Assembly: GCF_004101865.1 (NCBI RefSeq) | Contig: NZ_CP026118.1 | Span: 1 to 64,000, forward strand | DNA: 64,000 bases | From: Halobacillus litoralis | GTDB lineage: Bacteria; Bacillota; Bacilli; Bacillales; Halobacillaceae | Direction of reading: 5' to 3' | In this document: one piece after another, positions 17,033 through 26,256 of the stretch | Layout of the letters: each line of letters begins with the position of its first letter | How positions within the stretch are numbered: position 1 is the first letter of the stretch | Made by a program: the position numbers and the translations under genes | Notes under the pieces: generated by a model | The model's database searches: none | Told to the model about the DNA's origin: nothing | What the model saw: only the letters and a program-made list of their open reading frames with translations

Positions 17033-17920
17033 ATGCAGTATGCTCTAGAAGACTTTTTTCATTATTTGACGGTCGAGCGCGGGTTATCACCGAATACCAT
17101 CCAATCCTACAAGAGGGATTTGACTCAGTATCTTACTTATATGCAAAAGGAAGAAGGTATGCAGGAGTGGAGCCAAATTTCACGGTCCCATATCATGAAG
17201 TATATGCATCATCTTAATGACCATGGGAAATCTTCCGCTACAATTGCCCGATTTCTTTCATCTATCCGCCTTTATCATCAATTTCTCATAAGGGAGAAAG
17301 TGACTGGACAGGACCCGAGCTTACATATAGAGACACCGAAAAAAGAGAGAAAACTTCCGAAAGTTCTTTCCTCGGAAGATGTGGACAAGCTTTTGAACAT
17401 TCATGCGAAAGACCCATTATCAGCCAGGAACAAGGCGATGTTTGAAATGCTTTACGCCACGGGGCTGCGTGTGACAGAGCTCGTATCTTTGAAAGTCAGC
17501 GATCTCCATTTGACAATGGGATTTGTACGATGTCTAGGTAAAGGATCAAAAGAAAGAATCATTCCGCTCGGAGATATGGCTAAAGAAGCGGTAGAGAACT
17601 ATTTGGAAACAGGCCGGGACCCCCTGGTGAAGCATAAGAAAACCGAAGAACTATTCGTCAATCACCATGGAAATGCACTGTCTCGCCAAGGTTTTTGGAA
17701 GATACTGAAAGCGGTTGCTCGTGACATGGGGGTTACCAAGGAATTGACACCGCACACATTGAGGCATTCATTTGCCACCCACTTGCTGGAGAATGGAGCA
17801 GATTTGCGGGCTGTCCAAGAAATGTTGGGTCATGCAGACATTTCGACCACTCAAATATATACACACGTGTCGAAAACACGACTTAAGGATGTTTATCGCT
17901 CGTATCATCCACGAGCGTAA
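17033..17920 (+). CDS. xerD: Site-specific tyrosine recombinase XerD
   Basis: Resolves chromosome dimers at dif together with CodV/XerC. It has 295 codons with an N-terminal SAM-like core-binding domain (residues 1-85) and a catalytic domain. The tetrad is visible as ATGLRVTEL (first Arg), [10 protein letters not shown] (His-x-x-Arg), [15 protein letters not shown] (His and nucleophile Tyr) and the beta-hairpin Lys in [15 protein letters not shown] at 17017-17020 precedes the ATG. It is usually essential for proper chromosome partition in this group. Confidence 0.95.
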   Translation: MQYALEDFFHYLTVERGLSPNTIQSYKRDLTQYLTYMQKEEGMQEWSQISRSHIMKYMHHLNDHGKSSATIARFLSSIRLYHQFLIREKVTGQDPSLHIETPKKERKLPKVLSSEDVDKLLNIHAKDPLSARNKAMFEMLYATGLRVTELVSLKVSDLHLTMGFVRCLGKGSKERIIPLGDMAKEAVENYLETGRDPLVKHKKTEELFVNHHGNALSRQGFWKILKAVARDMGVTKELTPHTLRHSFATHLLENGADLRAVQEMLGHADISTTQIYTHVSKTRLKDVYRSYHPRA

Positions 17921-18019
17921 ACACTTTTTTACATTTTGAGTTGTCTGACATCCTACATCTGTGTAAACGAGGGTAGTTTTTTACGAAGTTGGCAAATTAA
18001 ACATTAGGAGGGATTTTTG

Positions 18020-19198
18020 ATGAATTCATTCAAACGAGTATTTTTAATAGTCATGGACTCAGTAGGGATCGGCGAAGCGCCCGACGCTGAGAAATTCAAT
18101 GATAAAGGTGCTGATACATTAGGGCATATAGCAGACCATATGAACGGGCTTAAAATGCCTCATATGGGCTCATTAGGTTTGAGCAATATCAGAAATATCA
18201 AAGGGATTGAAGAGGCAAGCAAGCCGAAAGCCCACTATACGACGATGGCGGAAGCTTCCAATGGAAAGGATACAATGACAGGTCACTGGGAAATTATGGG
18301 GCTTTATATAGATCAGCCATTCCGGACGTTCCCTGATGGCTTTCCAAATGAGTTGCTCGATCAAATCAAAGAAAAGACAGGACGCGGTATTGTAGGAAAC
18401 AAACCGGCATCTGGTACAGAGATCATCGAGGAACTGGGCGAGCATCACATGGAAACAGGAGATTTGATCATTTATACTTCTGCCGACTCTGTTCTTCAGA
18501 TTGCAGCTCATGAAGATGTCATTCCGCCGCAAGAACTTTTTGAAATCTGTGAATTCTGCCGCGAATTGACAAAGGATGAAAAGTATATGGTCGGTCGTGT
18601 CATCGCACGTCCTTTCATAGGAGCATCAGGGGCATTTGAGCGAACTTCCAACCGCCATGATTACGCACTGAAACCATTCGGTCGTACGGTCATGAATGAA
18701 ATGGCTGACGAAGGGCTGGATGTGGTAGCCATCGGAAAAATTTCTGATATCTATGATGGGGAAGGAGTCACAGAATCAATTCGAACAAAAGATAACATGG
18801 ACGGCATGGATCAGCTGGTAAGGACCATGGACAAAGACTTTACGGGCATGAGCTTCTTGAATCTTGTTGATTTCGATGCGAAATTCGGCCACCGCCGTGA
18901 CCCAAGGGGATATGGGGAGGCTTTGGAAGCTTATGATGAATGTCTTCCAGAAGTATTAGACAAGATGAAGGACGATGATTTATTGATCATTACCGCTGAC
19001 CACGGAAATGACCCTGTCCATCACGGAACTGACCATACGCGGGAACTCGTACCATTAATCGCTTATCATAAAGGCATTGATCAAGGGAAAGAGCTTGATC
19101 AACGTCAAACGTTCGCCGACATTGGTGCTACTGTTTCAGAAAATTTCTCAATCAAAATGCCAGCGCACGGCAAAAGCTTTTTGAATGATATCCAATAG
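18020..19198 (+). CDS. deoB: Phosphopentomutase
   Basis: Interconverts (deoxy)ribose-1-phosphate and -5-phosphate; also called drm in B. subtilis. It has 392 codons of the alkaline-phosphatase superfamily. Metal and nucleophile signatures are [16 protein letters not shown] near the N-terminus, the Thr nucleophile in [10 protein letters not shown] and ITADHGNDP plus HGTDHTRE near the C-terminus. ATG 18020 is 7 bases from AGGAGGG; the in-frame TTG one codon upstream is less likely. It is first gene of the salvage operon deoB-pupG-pdp. Confidence 0.96.
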   Translation: MNSFKRVFLIVMDSVGIGEAPDAEKFNDKGADTLGHIADHMNGLKMPHMGSLGLSNIRNIKGIEEASKPKAHYTTMAEASNGKDTMTGHWEIMGLYIDQPFRTFPDGFPNELLDQIKEKTGRGIVGNKPASGTEIIEELGEHHMETGDLIIYTSADSVLQIAAHEDVIPPQELFEICEFCRELTKDEKYMVGRVIARPFIGASGAFERTSNRHDYALKPFGRTVMNEMADEGLDVVAIGKISDIYDGEGVTESIRTKDNMDGMDQLVRTMDKDFTGMSFLNLVDFDAKFGHRRDPRGYGEALEAYDECLPEVLDKMKDDDLLIITADHGNDPVHHGTDHTRELVPLIAYHKGIDQGKELDQRQTFADIGATVSENFSIKMPAHGKSFLNDIQ

Positions 19199-19213
19199 GG
19201 AGGAGAAATAACT

Positions 19214-20035
19214 ATGTATCAAACACAAATCAAAGAAGCATCACAATTCATTCAACAGAAATTAAGCCAGGAACCGACAGTGGGACTGATTCTTGGGTCC
19301 GGTTTAGGGGTGTTAGCAGAGGAAATTCAAAACCCGACGACAATTGCATATACAGGAATCCCTCATTTTCCTGAATCAACTGTTTCCGGTCATAAAGGCC
19401 AGTTGGTAGTAGGGGAGTTGGAAGGTCGTCAAGTCATTGCGATGCAAGGACGTTTCCACTATTACGAAGGTTATGACATGAAGCAAGTGACCTTTCCGGT
19501 TCGTGTCATGAAAGCACTCGGGGTGGAAACGTTGTTCGTAACAAACGCAGCCGGTGGAATTAACGAAAACTTTGATCCCGGTAACTTGATGATCATCACA
19601 GACCATATCAACAACATGGGAGACAGCCCGTTGATCGGACCGAATGATGAAGACTTAGGTCCACGTTTCCCTGATATGTCAGAAGCCTATGATCGTGATT
19701 TGATAGAACATGCTAAACAATCTGCTGGACGCATGGATCTTAAAGTTCAAGAGGGTGTCTATATTGGAAACACAGGACCTGCATACGAAACAGGTGCTGA
19801 AATACGTATGCTCCGTACCTTAGGAGGCGACGCTGTAGGAATGTCCACGGTACCGGAAGTAATGGTAGCCAATCACGCTGGTATCCGCGTACTGGGAATT
19901 TCCTGTATCTCCAACATGGCTGCAGGAATTTTGGATCAGCCTCTTACACACGATGAAGTGATCGAAACAACAGCTCAAGTAAGGGAAGACTTTTTAGGTT
20001 TCGTCAAAGAGCTATTGAAGACATTGCCGGCTTAA
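19214..20035 (+). CDS. pupG: Purine-nucleoside phosphorylase, trimeric type
   Basis: Phosphorolysis of guanosine and inosine (and deoxy forms) to base plus ribose-1-phosphate. It has 273 codons, standard for the PNP family 2 trimer. Signatures are GLILGSGLGVLAE (phosphate site), GRFHYYEGYDM and TNAAGGINENFDPG, with the base-binding segment YETGAEIRMLR...MSTVPE. It lies 15 bases after deoB and 24 before pdp. The ribose-1-phosphate product is the DeoB substrate, so the operon is a coherent salvage unit. Confidence 0.95.
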   Translation: MYQTQIKEASQFIQQKLSQEPTVGLILGSGLGVLAEEIQNPTTIAYTGIPHFPESTVSGHKGQLVVGELEGRQVIAMQGRFHYYEGYDMKQVTFPVRVMKALGVETLFVTNAAGGINENFDPGNLMIITDHINNMGDSPLIGPNDEDLGPRFPDMSEAYDRDLIEHAKQSAGRMDLKVQEGVYIGNTGPAYETGAEIRMLRTLGGDAVGMSTVPEVMVANHAGIRVLGISCISNMAAGILDQPLTHDEVIETTAQVREDFLGFVKELLKTLPA

Positions 20036-20059
20036 GTAAATAGTAAAGGGATGATAGAG

Positions 20060-21361
20060 ATGAGAATGTACGACATTATTGTTAAAAAAAGAGACGGTGG
20101 GGAACTGACAAAAGCGGAGATTGACTTTTTTGTAGAAGGATATACAAAAGGTGATATTCCTGATTATCAGGCTTCAGCATTGACAATGGCCATCTACTTC
20201 CAAGGAATGACACAGGAAGAGACAGCCACACTGACCCAAGCAATGGTTGATTCTGGGGAGACGATTGACTTGTCTGCAATTGAAGGCCATAAAGTCGACA
20301 AGCACTCTACTGGGGGAGTAGGCGACAAAGTGACCTTTATTGTAGGACCTCTCGTTGCTTCTGTAGGTGTTCCTGTAGCGAAAATGTCCGGTCGTGGTCT
20401 TGGACATACAGGTGGCACGCTGGATAAGTTGGAGTCCGTCAAAGATCTTGAAATTGAAATGACGAAAGAGAAATTCATCGAAAATGTCAATACACATAAG
20501 CTGGCGGTAGCAGGCCAGACAGGTAACCTGGCTCCTGCTGACAAAAAACTTTACGCCCTGCGTGATGTAACAGGGACAGTGGATTCCCTGCCATTGATAG
20601 CAGGATCCATTATGAGTAAAAAACTTGCCTCCGGTGCTGATAGCATCGTGCTTGATGTGAAAACAGGCTCTGGCGCTTTCATGAAGACACTTGAAGATTC
20701 TGAAGCACTGGCACGCGAAATGGTGAATATAGGTAATAACCTGGGTCGTAACACAGTAGCGGTGATCAGTGATATGAACCAGCCGCTTGGTTTCGAGGTC
20801 GGAAATGCGAATGAAATCAAAGAGGCTGCTCGTATCCTACAAGGAGAGAATGTTGAAGATTTACGACGTTTGTCCCTTGAACTCGCATCTCATATGACTG
20901 TACTTGCAGAAGTGTTCAATTCCTATGAAGAAGCGTATGAAGCGCTTGAAGCGAATCTCGAAAATGGCAAAGCATTCCAATCTCTTCGGACATTGATTGA
21001 GTCTCAAGGTGGAGATGTGTCCATGATTGATGACCTGGATCGTTTACCTAAAGCGGCCTACGAAGTCGAAGTGAATGCCGATCAAGACGGTTTCGTTTCC
21101 GCAATTGACGCCGAGTCAATCGGGATTGCAGCTATGTATTTAGGAGCAGGCCGAGCAACGAAAGATGATGTGATCAATCATGGTGTCGGAATTACACTGA
21201 AGAAGAAAATTGGTGATGAAGTGAAAGCAGGCGAACCACTTGTTGTACTTCTGAGCGATGAGAAGAATCCGACTGCTTCGATCGATAAAGTGAAAGAATC
21301 TTATACGATTACCAATGAAAAAGTGGAAAAGCCTACACTGATCCACAATATTATCAAGTAA
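20060..21361 (+). CDS. pdp: Pyrimidine-nucleoside phosphorylase
   Basis: Phosphorolysis of uridine, thymidine and deoxyuridine. It has 433 codons. Family signatures are VDKHSTGGVGDKVTFI (phosphate and K+ loop), AKMSGRGLGHTGGTLDK and KLASGADSIVLDVKTGSGAFM, with a biotinyl-like C-terminal barrel (KKKIGDEVKAGEPLV). ATG 20060 is chosen because AAAGGG ends 9 bases before it and MRMYDIIVKK aligns with the known N-terminus. The ATG at 20051 touches the RBS and is unlikely. It is last gene of the deoB operon; transcription may continue into repeat A copy 2. Confidence 0.95.
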   Translation: MRMYDIIVKKRDGGELTKAEIDFFVEGYTKGDIPDYQASALTMAIYFQGMTQEETATLTQAMVDSGETIDLSAIEGHKVDKHSTGGVGDKVTFIVGPLVASVGVPVAKMSGRGLGHTGGTLDKLESVKDLEIEMTKEKFIENVNTHKLAVAGQTGNLAPADKKLYALRDVTGTVDSLPLIAGSIMSKKLASGADSIVLDVKTGSGAFMKTLEDSEALAREMVNIGNNLGRNTVAVISDMNQPLGFEVGNANEIKEAARILQGENVEDLRRLSLELASHMTVLAEVFNSYEEAYEALEANLENGKAFQSLRTLIESQGGDVSMIDDLDRLPKAAYEVEVNADQDGFVSAIDAESIGIAAMYLGAGRATKDDVINHGVGITLKKKIGDEVKAGEPLVVLLSDEKNPTASIDKVKESYTITNEKVEKPTLIHNIIK

Positions 21362-21377
21362 ATGAGGAAAGTCCCGG

Positions 21378-21733
21378 GTATACATGAGGCCACTGAAAAA
21401 CCCTTTTCAATCTAGAGGAACTGTTAAAGTATGTTGTTGCTTATCACGAATCGCTTGTCGGTGGATGCTTGCCGCGGGCACGGCCTCAGCTAACTTGGTC
21501 AAGAAGATCACATGACCAAGTGGATCTTCGGCTCGTGCTTTCCCCGCAGGCATCACCACCGAACGCTCCTCGTGGAATCAACGAGGCCTGTCTAAAAAGA
21601 GTGATTTACTTTGATTTTATTAATGACTTATCGAAATAAAGAAGCCGATTGAACGATAAAATCGTCCTGACCGGCCTTCCTTTGATGCATAACTCTGAAA
21701 GTTGCAGTTCTTCAGTAGCCCCGGTATACTTCC
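21378..21733 (+). repeat. Family A intergenic repeat, copy 2, with MITE-like ends
   Basis: About 350 bases homologous to 4150-4575 (reversed) and partly to 46664-46826. The ends form an imperfect terminal inverted repeat: GTATAC plus GGCCACTGAA at 21378-21397, against TTCAGTAGCC plus GTATAC at 21711-21729. No transposase is encoded. The core hairpin (ACTTGGTCAAG / catgaccaagt) is near 21493-21521. Together with repeat D it fills the 927-base gap between pdp and the small membrane protein gene; 21750-22070 shows no supported gene. Confidence 0.8.
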
Positions 21734-21745
21734 GGGGCTTTTTTT
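21717..21745 (+). terminator. Strong Rho-independent terminator at the 3' end of repeat A
   Basis: Stem agccccgg (21717-21724) with ccggggct (21732-21739), 7-base loop, then seven T. It overlaps the right end of the repeat. It probably ends the deoB-pupG-pdp transcript, about 380 bases after pdp. Confidence 0.8.
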
Positions 21746-22081
21746 GTTGGTGCGCAGGTAGGAAAAATATAAAAACTCCCTCCCATTTCGTTTTTATTTC
21801 ATGATATGATATTTTAAAGTGTTTTTTTCAACATAATGACAGTTATCAGGAAGACTCGATTTCGAGTTGTTTGTAGGGATTTTAGGCTTTGAGAAAGGTC
21901 TTTCTTTCTGCAGGTAGTACGGTAAATCTCCTAAGTCTAAAACCTCTCGGAATATTATACAGAAAACGGTTCTCGAAAATATATGCCTGCCCACATATTG
22001 TGGAGGAGAGCTGAATCATTTTTCGGTGCATGAAGACGGCTCATTTTCTTCTATGGAAGGGTCGTTCACCCAAGAATAAAT

Positions 22082-22208
22082 GGGTTGGATGGGAAATGAC
22101 GAGACTCCCGCGGGAGAAGGAGCTAGGCGAGACCCCGTAGTGAGTGTCAACGAGCGAGGAGGCTTGCCAGTTCCCCCGCAGGAAAGCGAGTTATTTCCCA
22201 TCCAACCC
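22082..22208. repeat. Family D long hairpin element
   Basis: A perfect 16-bp stem, gggttggatgggaaat (22082-22097) with atttcccatccaaccc (22193-22208), encloses about 95 bases with gactcccgcgggag and gcgaggaggcttgcc motifs. This interior resembles a short dispersed element seen in many Bacillaceae intergenic regions (recognised from memory; no database search made). It occurs once in this window. Confidence 0.75.
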
Positions 22209-22288
22209 GAGCTCGTTTGAAGCAACGGACCCAAATGGTAAATGATTAACTTTAGAGTGTAGCTAAGTTGTTTGTAAGGAGTGTTTTT

Positions 22289-22522
22289 TTGCGGATAGTA
22301 GAAATAGCCGTAAGTGTTTCTTGTATGATAGCAGGTTTCCTATACTTGTTTACTTCAGTAAAAGTGGATTTTTGGCAATTTGCTTTTCTTTTAGCCCTTG
22401 CTTATCTCCTGCAAGGATTTTCTTTGTTAAAAGAAAATCGGACAATCAAAGGGTCGGTCATGCTTGTCATTTCGTCAATGATGGCATTCATCGTTATCGA
22501 TGAATTTTTCCCGATTACATAA
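22289..22522 (+). CDS. Small three-helix membrane protein, DUF3953-like
   Basis: A 77-codon protein, almost entirely hydrophobic, with three predicted helices (about residues 3-22, 28-47, 55-72) separated by a basic loop (KENRTIKG). The pattern is reminiscent of DUF3953 small membrane proteins of Bacillus, but the match is by eye. The TTG at 22289 follows AAGGAGTG by about 6 bases; the TTG at 22268 lies before that RBS. It is co-directional with the HIT gene 17 bases downstream. Function is unknown. Confidence 0.6.
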   Translation: MRIVEIAVSVSCMIAGFLYLFTSVKVDFWQFAFLLALAYLLQGFSLLKENRTIKGSVMLVISSMMAFIVIDEFFPIT

Positions 22523-22539
22523 ATTAAGGATGTGAACCT

Positions 22540-22926
22540 ATGGCTGAATGCATCTTATGCGCTCCTGAGAAAGACGAAGAACAAAGAATTCTTTTTGAAA
22601 ATGAGTCGTGTTATTACGTGCAGAAAGACCAGCGAATTCTGAAAGGTTCTGGACTGATTGTACCTAAATCCCATAGGACTACAGTCTTTGAGCTTTCTGA
22701 AAAAGAATGGCTCGACACACAGGCGCTTCTTCATCAGGTGAAAGAGTGGTTGGATGATACCATGCAGCCTGACGGGTACAATATTGGATATAACTGTTAC
22801 GAGACAGGTGGTCAACATATTTTCCATGCCCACCTCCATATCATCCCACGCTTTGAAGATGAACCTCATGCAGGCAAAGGCATTCGTCACTGGTTGAAGC
22901 AGGAAGAGAATAAACGGCATATATAG
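22540..22926 (+). CDS. HIT-family nucleotide hydrolase/transferase
   Basis: A 128-codon histidine-triad protein. The signature HIFHAHLHIIPR gives the HxHxH active site near residues 93-101, and a CILC pair near the N-terminus may bind zinc. HIT proteins hydrolyse AMP-linked or dinucleoside polyphosphate substrates; the actual substrate is not deducible. It is likely co-transcribed with the upstream small membrane protein gene and ends at the hairpin at 22934-22962. Confidence 0.85.
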   Translation: MAECILCAPEKDEEQRILFENESCYYVQKDQRILKGSGLIVPKSHRTTVFELSEKEWLDTQALLHQVKEWLDDTMQPDGYNIGYNCYETGGQHIFHAHLHIIPRFEDEPHAGKGIRHWLKQEENKRHI

Positions 22927-22933
22927 TAACGCG

Positions 22934-22962
22934 AGCACTGCCTTGAAGGTAGTGCTTTTTTT
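22934..22962 (+). terminator. Terminator after the HIT gene
   Basis: Stem agcactgcc (22934-22942) with ggtagtgct (22948-22956), 5-base loop, one G-T pair, followed by seven T. Confidence 0.85.
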
Positions 22963-23037
22963 GCCGTTAAAAATGGAATTACCGTAACAGGGGTGATGTG
23001 TATCTGTTCTTAAGTCCTCTCTCCACATTCTTATGAT

Positions 23038-23066
23038 GCATAGAACGTCCTTCTATGGGAAAAATA
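23038..23066 (+). promoter_or_regulatory. Candidate sigma-F (forespore) promoter for dacF
   Basis: GCATA at 23038-23042, 14 bases, then GGGAAAAATA at 23057-23066, matching the sigma-F pattern GYATA / GGnnAnAnTn at every fixed base. Spacing is at the short end. It is 32 bases upstream of dacF, a known sigma-F target in B. subtilis. Confidence 0.7.
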
Positions 23067-23097
23067 GGGACACTTACAGCAATGGGAGGTCAAGTTT

Positions 23098-24273
23098 ATG
23101 CAAAAAATGATAAGTACGTTCGTTGCTTTATGTTTACTGTTCAGCCTTTTCCCATCAACCATTATACAAGCAGAAGAAAAAGCTTCTTCTGAAATTGTAA
23201 ATTCGGCTGAGTCTGCGATTTTGATGGAAAAAAACAGTGGAATGACTTTATATGATAAGGATTCCGATAAAAAGTTACCACCAGCCAGTATGACAAAAGT
23301 GATGACCCTTCTTCTCATAATGGAAGAATTGGATAAAGGGAACATCAAGCTTGAGGACACAATCAGGATCAGTGAACATGCTGCTTCTATGGGTGGATCG
23401 CAGATTTTCCTGGAAGCTGGAGAAGAGATGAATGTGGAAGATCTTTTGAAAGGGATCGCTGTCGCCTCAGGAAATGATGCAAGTGTGGCAATGGCCGAGC
23501 ATATAGCAGGCAGTGAGAAAACTTTTGTGGACCAGATGAATCAAAAAGCGAAAGATTTAGGGTTGAAAAACACCCATTTTGAAAACCCGACAGGACTACC
23601 GGCAAAGGGGCATTATAGTACGGCACATGACATGGCGGTAATGGCACGTGAATTGCTGTTGCATGATGAAGTGACGAATTATACGAAAATCTATGATGAC
23701 TATCTGCGTAAAGGCCAGAAGAATGAGTTTTGGTTAGTCAACACGAACAAACTTATCAAGTCCTACCCTGGAATGGACGGACTGAAAACAGGTTACACAT
23801 CCGAAGCGAAGTATTGTTTGACGGCTTCTGCGCAAAGAGATGATATGCATATGATTGCAGTTGTCATGGGTGCGGAAAATCCGAAAAAGAGAAACGCTGA
23901 TGTGACCAGCTTACTGGATTATGGGTTTGGGCAATACAAGGGTGTGAAGCTTTATTCTAAGGATGATATTTTGCAGACGATGAATGTGACACGTGGTGAG
24001 CCACGTAAAATCGATCTTTCGCCTGAAAAAGACGTAGTCGTATTGCAGAAGAAGAGGGACAAGGAGAATCAATATGAGACGGAAGTGAAAGTAGCAAATA
24101 AATCTGACCTTCCATTAGAAAAAGGAGCCCATATGGGATGGGTGATCGTGAAGAAAGGCGATGAAGAAGTGGCGAAAGTCCGTCTGGAAACGTCTGAACA
24201 GGTAGAACAGGCAGGGTTTTTACCTTTATGGCAGCGCTCGTGGAGGAATTTGACGAGCTTTCAGAGGTTTTAG
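23098..24273 (+). CDS. dacF: Forespore D-alanyl-D-alanine carboxypeptidase DacF
   Basis: A penicillin-binding-protein-type DD-carboxypeptidase (S11) that trims peptide side chains in spore cortex. It has 391 codons with a Sec signal peptide (residues 1-25). Active-site motifs are SMTK (Ser64, Lys67), SGN in VASGNDAS and KTG in DGLKTGYTS. The C-terminal PBP5-like domain ends with an amphipathic helix (WQRSWRNLTSFQRF) for membrane attachment. The RBS is GGGAGG. It leads directly into the spoIIA operon as in B. subtilis. Confidence 0.93.
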   Translation: MQKMISTFVALCLLFSLFPSTIIQAEEKASSEIVNSAESAILMEKNSGMTLYDKDSDKKLPPASMTKVMTLLLIMEELDKGNIKLEDTIRISEHAASMGGSQIFLEAGEEMNVEDLLKGIAVASGNDASVAMAEHIAGSEKTFVDQMNQKAKDLGLKNTHFENPTGLPAKGHYSTAHDMAVMARELLLHDEVTNYTKIYDDYLRKGQKNEFWLVNTNKLIKSYPGMDGLKTGYTSEAKYCLTASAQRDDMHMIAVVMGAENPKKRNADVTSLLDYGFGQYKGVKLYSKDDILQTMNVTRGEPRKIDLSPEKDVVVLQKKRDKENQYETEVKVANKSDLPLEKGAHMGWVIVKKGDEEVAKVRLETSEQVEQAGFLPLWQRSWRNLTSFQRF

Positions 24274-24301
24274 CATTTTCCCACTAGTATTGTTTTTGAG
24301 C

Positions 24302-24329
24302 AGGAAATGACAACAAAAAATACGAAAAG
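24302..24329 (+). promoter_or_regulatory. Candidate sigma-H promoter for spoIIA
   Basis: AGGAAAT at 24302-24308 and GAAAAG at 24324-24329 resemble the sigma-H boxes AGGAWWT and GAATWW with suitable spacing; the -10 is imperfect. It is located just upstream of spoIIAA, as in B. subtilis. Confidence 0.5.
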
Positions 24330-24366
24330 ACATAGTGACTCTTATAAGTCAGAGGAGGGAATTCAC

Positions 24367-24732
24367 TTGAGTCTTAACGTAAATTTTGTGGTCAGAGAAA
24401 ATGTATTGCTTGTTCGTCTGGATGGAGAGTTGGATCATCATGAGGCCAGCCGGCTTCGGCAGTCGTGGCAGGAGCATCTGCAGATCAACGGGGTCGAACA
24501 TGTGATTGTGAATTTAGAGAAATTGTCCTTCATGGATAGTTCAGGTCTCGGGGTCATGCTCGGTCGTTATAAAGAAGTACAGGCAAAAGGGAATGAAATG
24601 GTGATTTGTTCGATCAGCCCGGAAGTCAGACGCTTATTCGATATGTCGGGGATGTTCAAAATCATGAAGCTTACAGATAATGAGGCATTTGCGCTCGAGA
24701 TGTTGGGGGTGGCATCATGCGAAATGAAATGA
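24367..24732 (+). CDS. spoIIAA: Anti-anti-sigma-F factor SpoIIAA
   Basis: A STAS-domain protein that, when dephosphorylated by SpoIIE, binds SpoIIAB and frees sigma-F in the forespore. It has 121 codons. The phosphorylated Ser lies in [12 protein letters not shown] (about residues 54-65). The TTG at 24367 is chosen because AGAGGAGGGA precedes it and MSLNVNF matches the family start; the upstream frame to 24307 is not coding. The C-terminus runs four residues past the usual GVAS because the gene overlaps spoIIAB by 16 bases. Confidence 0.95.
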   Translation: MSLNVNFVVRENVLLVRLDGELDHHEASRLRQSWQEHLQINGVEHVIVNLEKLSFMDSSGLGVMLGRYKEVQAKGNEMVICSISPEVRRLFDMSGMFKIMKLTDNEAFALEMLGVASCEMK

Positions 24733-25157
24733 CCTTAGAATTTACAAGCGTAAGTGAAAATGAATCACTTGCTCGCGTATCTGTCGCTGCTTTTGTCAGT
24801 CAGATTAATCCGACAATGGAAGAGCTTACGGATATTAAGACGGTTGTATCTGAGGCTGTCACAAATGCGATCATCCATGGATACGAAGAAAAATCTGATG
24901 AGAAAGTACTTTTGACATGTGCGATTGATGGGGAGGAATTTGAACTCATCATCCAGGATCGTGGTCAGGGGATTGAAAATATCGATATAGCAAAAGAACC
25001 GCTATACACTTCCAAACCGGAGTGGGAGCGGTCTGGAATGGGCTTTACTATCATGGAAAACTTCATGGACCAAGTGGATATTACATCAGAGCCCGGGGTC
25101 GGTACAACGATCCGTATGACGAAGCAACTCACGTCATCCCGTGCTCTGTGTAATTGA
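24717..25157 (+). CDS. spoIIAB: Anti-sigma-F factor / SpoIIAA kinase SpoIIAB
   Basis: A GHKL-family kinase that sequesters sigma-F and phosphorylates SpoIIAA. It has 146 codons. ATP-site boxes are [12 protein letters not shown] (N box), DRGQGI (G1) and [15 protein letters not shown] (G2 lid). It is tightly coupled: the ATG lies inside the spoIIAA end, and sigF starts 10 bases after the stop. Confidence 0.96.
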   Translation: MRNEMTLEFTSVSENESLARVSVAAFVSQINPTMEELTDIKTVVSEAVTNAIIHGYEEKSDEKVLLTCAIDGEEFELIIQDRGQGIENIDIAKEPLYTSKPEWERSGMGFTIMENFMDQVDITSEPGVGTTIRMTKQLTSSRALCN

Positions 25158-25167
25158 GGTCGCGCTT

Positions 25168-25914
25168 ATGAGCGATACGACAAAAGAACGTCTGTCCGAC
25201 AAGGATGTCAAAGACTTGATTAAAAAAAGTCAGGCGGGCGATCAAGAGGCGAGGGACTTCTTAGTTGAGAAAAACACCCGTCTTGTTTGGTCGGTCGTCC
25301 AAAGATACTTAAGGCGTGGCTATGATCAGGATGACTTGTACCAAATCGGTTGTATTGGTCTCTTGAAATCAATCGATAAGTTTGATTTGAGCTATGATGT
25401 TCGTTTTTCCACCTATGCTGTTCCGATGATCATTGGAGAAATCCAGCGTTTTATCAGGGATGACGGAAGTGTTAAAGTCAGTCGAAGTTTAAAAGAACTA
25501 AATCATAAAGTCAGGGCTAAAAAAGAAGAACTTATGAAGGAGAATGGTCGTTCTCCGACTGTGAATGAACTGGCAGATGCTTTGGGTCTTACGAAAGAGG
25601 AAATCGTCCAGGCGGAGGAAGTTGGACGAGCTCCACAATCCATCCATGAAACCGTTTATGAGAACGAAGGAGATCCGATCACACTTGTCGATCAAATAGC
25701 TGAAGAAGAAAGCAATTGGTTCGACCATCTCACGTTGCAGGATGTGATGAGTAAGCTTGATAAACGTGAGAGGCTGATCATATACTTGCGTTACTATAAA
25801 GATCAGACTCAGACGGAAGTGGCTGAACGCCTGGGTATCTCGCAAGTGCAAGTTTCCAGGTTAGAGAAGAAGATATTAGCAGACATGAAAGAGACGATGA
25901 ATGATACTAGCTGA
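25168..25914 (+). CDS. sigF: Forespore sigma factor F
   Basis: First compartment-specific sigma factor of sporulation. It has 248 codons. Region 2 contains DDLYQIGCIGLLKSIDKFD and FSTYAVPMIIGEIQRFIRDD; region 4 contains LRYYKDQTQTEVAERLGISQVQVSRLEKK. The ATG at 25168 has GAGGT 8 bases before it. A longer frame from 25141 overlaps spoIIAB and is unlikely. It drives dacF (candidate site at 23038) and the engulfment programme. The transcript ends at 25915-25942. Confidence 0.96.
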   Translation: MSDTTKERLSDKDVKDLIKKSQAGDQEARDFLVEKNTRLVWSVVQRYLRRGYDQDDLYQIGCIGLLKSIDKFDLSYDVRFSTYAVPMIIGEIQRFIRDDGSVKVSRSLKELNHKVRAKKEELMKENGRSPTVNELADALGLTKEEIVQAEEVGRAPQSIHETVYENEGDPITLVDQIAEEESNWFDHLTLQDVMSKLDKRERLIIYLRYYKDQTQTEVAERLGISQVQVSRLEKKILADMKETMNDTS

Positions 25915-25942
25915 AACTGTACCTTCCTAGGTGCAGTTTTTT
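25915..25942 (+). terminator. Terminator of the spoIIA operon
   Basis: A 10-bp stem aactgtacct (25915-25924) with aggtgcagtt (25929-25938), one G-U pair, 4-base loop, then a T run. It begins right after the sigF stop. Confidence 0.8.
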
Positions 25943-26136
25943 GTTGGTAAAGTGAATATCTTTGGTCGTTTATGTGCTGCATATCCCTCGAGATAAGCAC
26001 GGTACTGCAATAGCCTGAATGCCTATTGAAAATGTATTCCGCCGTTACATTCGCTGTTGTACAGCTGGTATTCTTTGGACGATGGTGAAAATTGAATGGC
26101 ACCGATAAATAGAAATAGTGTCCAGCTACTCAATAA

Positions 26137-26169
26137 AATAAAGTCAGCCATCAATTGGCGGGCTTTATT
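26137..26169 (+). terminator. Weak interrupted hairpin upstream of spoVA
   Basis: AATAAAG (26137-26143) pairs with CTTTATT (26163-26169), with an inner GCCA/TGGC pairing. It may be a second terminator that isolates spoVA. The rest of the 342-base gap between sigF and spoVAA shows only this and the promoter at 26194. Confidence 0.35.
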
Positions 26170-26193
26170 TGTTTGGTGAAAAAAATTCTTGTC

Positions 26194-26222
26194 GTATGTT
26201 TTGTTTTATCTCACACATAATA
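26194..26222 (+). promoter_or_regulatory. Sigma-G (late forespore) promoter for the spoVA operon
   Basis: -35 GTATG (26194-26198), 17 bases, -10 CATAATA (26216-26222). This fits the sigma-G pattern GHATR / CATnnTA at every fixed position, and lies 34 bases before spoVAA, a known sigma-G operon. Confidence 0.8.
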
Positions 26223-26256
26223 AGTCTAAGAAATAAAAACAGGGGAGGCGAATAAA

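Noticed and set aside
21794..21994. 66-codon minus-strand frame between repeat A and repeat D
   Set aside because: Upstream of its start there is anti-SD-like TCCTCC rather than an RBS, and the translation has no recognisable features.
25809..26102. 97-codon minus-strand frame behind sigF
   Set aside because: Overlaps the end of sigF and its terminator; no RBS.
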